The notes under the pieces: model-generated
The model's input: only the letters and a program-made list of their open reading frames with translations
What the model was told of the DNA's origin: nothing
The model's database searches: none
In this document: piece by piece, positions 14,735-16,255 of the stretch
Numbering within the stretch: the stretch's first letter is position 1
Layout of the letters: each line of letters opens with the position of its first letter
Position numbers and translations under genes: made by a program
DNA from: Flavobacterium psychrophilum
GTDB taxonomy: Bacteria > Bacteroidota > Bacteroidia > Flavobacteriales > Flavobacteriaceae
Length of the DNA: 16,255 bases
Assembly: GCA_945897545.1 (NCBI GenBank)
Contig: CAMDGJ010000037.1
Coordinates: forward strand, 1 to 16,255
Reading direction: 5' to 3'

Positions 14735-14915
14735 TGTAGTTTCTGATTACTAATTATTGGCACTTTTTTCTGTTTGCTGCCGTATTATAGTCTTTTTGTA
14801 TTTTTGTAAAAAATAAGATAGTATCACAGCAGAAAAATTAAATATTGATAAATAAAAAAAGCAAGTTTTTCCAAGCATGTAAAAAATTAACATTCTTTTT
14901 TTATCTATAGATATA
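14735..14915. other. AT-rich gene-free spacer between the fic region and the toxin-antitoxin operon
   Basis: No coding frame with a family resemblance, no hairpin with a T-run and no repeat of the flanking elements was found here. The 63-aa minus-strand frame at 14750-14941 has low-complexity hydrophobic content and no support. Confidence 0.5.
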
Positions 14916-14922
14916 ATTATAT

Positions 14923-14953
14923 TGTACCTTTGAACGTACATTTAGAAGTACGT
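14923..14953 (+). promoter_or_regulatory. promoter and operator of the YefM/YoeB-type operon
   Basis: TACCTTTG at 14925-14932 matches the TAnnTTTG -7 box, and the antitoxin ATG is 36 nt further on. Three GTAC cores at 14924, 14936 and 14948 are spaced exactly 12 bp apart. The second and third form a perfect ACGTAC/GTACGT inverted repeat, and the first overlaps the -7 box. In E. coli, YefM binds palindromes with TGTACA cores over its own promoter, so a similar autorepression by the antitoxin or the complex is likely here. Confidence 0.65.
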
Positions 14954-14968
14954 CTAAAAAACAACATT

Positions 14969-15235
14969 ATGAAAGCAGTATCCATTTCAACATTAAGAAA
15001 AAACATCAAAAATTATTTTGATGAAGTATCTGAATCATCAGAAATGTTGATCGTTTCGAGAAATGACGAAGAAGATGCCGTTGTAATTATTTCCCTAAAA
15101 GAATACAATTCAATGACAGAAACACAACATTTATTATCTACTAAAGCCAATAGAAAAAGACTTGCTGAATCCATTCAACAAGCTGAAAAAGGCGAATTGA
15201 AGTCTTATAGTTTTGATGAATTAGAAAAAGTTTAA
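14969..15235 (+). CDS. YefM/Phd-family antitoxin
   Basis: This 88-aa protein begins [20 protein letters not shown], the typical DNA-binding start of YefM/Phd antitoxins. [27 protein letters not shown] completes the folded domain, and the acidic tail after about residue 55 ([17 protein letters not shown]) is the part expected to wrap around and block the toxin. The frame can be extended 13 codons upstream, but those cover the operator and start with a poorly placed ATG, so the ATG at 14969 is preferred. The toxin gene starts 2 nt after its stop. The antitoxin should repress the operon through the GTAC sites just upstream. Confidence 0.92.
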   Translation: MKAVSISTLRKNIKNYFDEVSESSEMLIVSRNDEEDAVVIISLKEYNSMTETQHLLSTKANRKRLAESIQQAEKGELKSYSFDELEKV

Positions 15236-15237
15236 GC

Positions 15238-15513
15238 ATGGATATTAGCTTTACATCAAATGGTTGGGAAGATTTAGAATATTGGATAGACAATGACCCT
15301 GATACGGTCACAAGGATTAAAGATTTAATAAAATCGATACGTCAAGACCCATTCAGAGGATTGGGCAAGCCAGAGCCTTTGAGATTTGATTTAAAAGGAT
15401 ATTGGTCTAGAAGAATTACAAGTGAGCATAGAATTGTTTACAAGGTTTCAGGCACTAAGGGTGTTGACCAAAAGTGTGTAATACTTCAATGTAGATTTCA
15501 CTATGATGATTAA
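15238..15513 (+). CDS. YoeB/Txe-family mRNA endonuclease toxin
   Basis: This 91-aa protein of the RelE superfamily cleaves mRNA at the ribosomal A site when not held by its antitoxin. The YoeB signatures are complete: SNGWEDLEYW at the start, FRGLGKPEPLRFDLKGYWSRRI in the middle, and SEHRIVYKV, then CRFHYDD at the end. The residues matching the E. coli catalytic set are Glu46, Arg65 and His88, followed by Tyr89. Nothing suggests inactivation. A hairpin terminator follows directly. The gene order antitoxin then toxin, with a 2-nt gap, is the standard arrangement for this pair. Confidence 0.93.
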   Translation: MDISFTSNGWEDLEYWIDNDPDTVTRIKDLIKSIRQDPFRGLGKPEPLRFDLKGYWSRRITSEHRIVYKVSGTKGVDQKCVILQCRFHYDD

Positions 15514-15544
15514 AAAAGCTCTTATTTCGAGAGCTCTGATTTTA
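15511..15544. terminator. bidirectional terminator between yoeB-type and HigA-like genes
   Basis: AGCTCT (15517-15522) pairs with AGAGCT (15530-15535) around a 7-nt loop. On the minus strand a T-run of at least six follows (plus-strand A at 15512-15517), good for the HigA-like gene. On the plus strand GATTTT follows, weaker but usable for the toxin gene. Confidence 0.7.
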
Positions 15545-16009
15545 GATTTCAACTAAATTTCGGTAGTCATATTTTTGATAATTAGCTATCTTTTGTTTTT
15601 CTTTATTCAACTCAATGAGTTCGTTCTTAATTTGAACTCTATACCAATGTTCAGGTTTAGTATGCGAAAAAGCACTGAGCTTCAATACCACTTCTGCATT
15701 TAATTTTCTTTCACCCGAAAGATATTTTTGAAGATTACTATCTCTCATTTCAAAATAAGTTGCCAACTTTTTTTTGGTCAAATTAAGTGCCTTCAAATAC
15801 ATCTTAACGAAGTCAAGAATTTTCAGTACTTCTTCATCATCACTATCATTTTGAATATAATCTTCTAATTTATATTGAATTGAAAGCAATCTATTAGTCA
15901 ACATCCGTTCTTTAGATTGCTTAGCAGAGTGGGAACTTATAAATTCCTTTACTCCTTCTTTCTTTTTATCATTCCAAATTTCTTCAAACTGAATTTCTTT
16001 ATTTTTCAT
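15542..16009 (-). CDS. HigA-like helix-turn-helix antitoxin or regulator
   Basis: This 155-aa protein has a charged helical N-terminal part (about 1-70) and an XRE-type helix-turn-helix at about 74-125. In LTKKKLATYFEMRDSNLQKYLSGERKLN the recognition helix lies around SNLQKYLSG. The following SHTKPEHWYRVQIKNEL resembles the HigA feature of a Trp-x2-xQ helix after the fold. HigA antitoxins normally follow their toxin gene in the same operon. Upstream here, 6 nt before the ATG at 16009, is only the end of another frame, apparently truncated. So it may be an orphan antitoxin or regulator. It is AT-rich like its neighbours. Confidence 0.7.
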   Translation of the reverse strand: MKNKEIQFEEIWNDKKKEGVKEFISSHSAKQSKERMLTNRLLSIQYKLEDYIQNDSDDEEVLKILDFVKMYLKALNLTKKKLATYFEMRDSNLQKYLSGERKLNAEVVLKLSAFSHTKPEHWYRVQIKNELIELNKEKQKIANYQKYDYRNLVEI

Positions 16010-16015
16010 AGTCCG

Positions 16016-16117
16016 TTAGTTTAAAAATTCATTTATTAACTTTTCACCACCTTTTGGGGGAATAACCATAGTTGTTTCTCCGTAACGCAAAGCATTATAT
16101 TTAGTTAATAATGCGAA
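16016..16117 (-). pseudogene. truncated gene end directly upstream of the HigA-like gene
   Basis: The minus strand is open for 33 residues (FALLTKYNALRYGETT, then MVIPPKGGEKLINEFLN) between a TGA at 16118-16120 and a TAA at 16016. Its stop is 6 nt before the next ATG, as in a tight operon. The mixed, well-structured residue content suggests a true C-terminus whose upstream part has been lost, with a transposase end appearing immediately beyond. By position it could be the toxin partner of the HigA-like gene, but the fragment matches no toxin family that I recognise. Confidence 0.35.
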
Positions 16118-16124
16118 TCAAGGG

Positions 16125-16255
16125 TTAAAAGATTAAGTTTAAAAAAGCGGAAGCGATTTTGCCAAAGATATGAATCAACAGTCCTTTTGCAGACCTTACT
16201 TTACTAGCTCTTTGAATATCCGTTTTTTGAATAAGCCAATTAAATAGGGATTCTA
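16125..16255 (-). CDS. C-terminal end of a transposase (partial, runs off window)
   Basis: The minus strand is open from the window edge to a TAA at 16125-16127. It gives 42 residues with WLIQKTDIQRASKVRSAKG followed by LLIHIFGKIASAFLNLIF. A basic RASKVRS-type motif followed by a hydrophobic helix of this sort is typical of the last helix of DDE transposases of IS4/IS5-like elements. The family cannot be fixed from so little. The end of the element should lie between the stop and about 16100, next to the truncated frame, but I could not confirm terminal repeats because the other end is outside the window. Confidence 0.5.
   Translation of the reverse strand, partial: ESLFNWLIQKTDIQRASKVRSAKGLLIHIFGKIASAFLNLIF

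Noticed and set aside
14930..14968. N-terminal extension of the YefM-type antitoxin
   Set aside because: It covers the operator and promoter, and the family starts at [10 protein letters not shown].

Overview
The sequence looks like chromosome from a Flavobacterium-like member of the Bacteroidota. It is AT-rich, lacks Shine-Dalgarno sites before its starts, and has several TAnnTTTG -7 promoter boxes. It also carries a type IX secretion sorting domain, a periplasmic prolyl oligopeptidase close to the Elizabethkingia/Flavobacterium enzyme, and a DUF3050 protein. No rRNA, complete tRNA or CRISPR array is visible.

Left edge (1-560): a GC-rich (about 61%) fragment encoding the end of a Gly/Thr/Ser/Ile-rich repeat protein joins AT-rich DNA abruptly. 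Next comes a broken gene that keeps only a T9SS sorting domain behind a signal-peptide-like stretch with two in-frame stops. Housekeeping block (about 585-11910): glutaryl-CoA dehydrogenase, with a promoter overlapping a 14-bp inverted repeat, ends in a clean terminator. DUF3050 and an SGNH lipoprotein follow on the plus strand. On the minus strand lie a Mrp-type P-loop ATPase followed by a small NifU-like protein (Fe-S cluster handling); trmB, a LysE-type exporter and an alkyltransferase-like DNA repair protein; a large AsmA-like envelope protein; and the prolyl oligopeptidase.

Accessory region (about 11990-16255): a lone Rieske-type lipoprotein, then a Fic AMP-transferase gene bracketed by 56-bp direct repeats that differ at one base. 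Next to the right-hand repeat is the 3' part of a tRNA, and a decayed related sequence lies near 12020-12080. Upstream of fic sit five TTGYAAWAA boxes at exact 20-bp intervals. After that come a complete YefM/YoeB toxin-antitoxin pair, with three GTAC operator cores 12 bp apart over its promoter, and a HigA-like antitoxin gene. The gene before the HigA-like antitoxin appears cut short, and a transposase C-terminus runs off the window just beyond it. This part reads as a small defence/addiction hot spot shaped by repeated insertion.

The best candidate for something undescribed is the fic locus: a self-inhibited Fic enzyme with its own winged-helix tail, a phased operator-like array over its promoter region, and att-like direct repeats on both sides.
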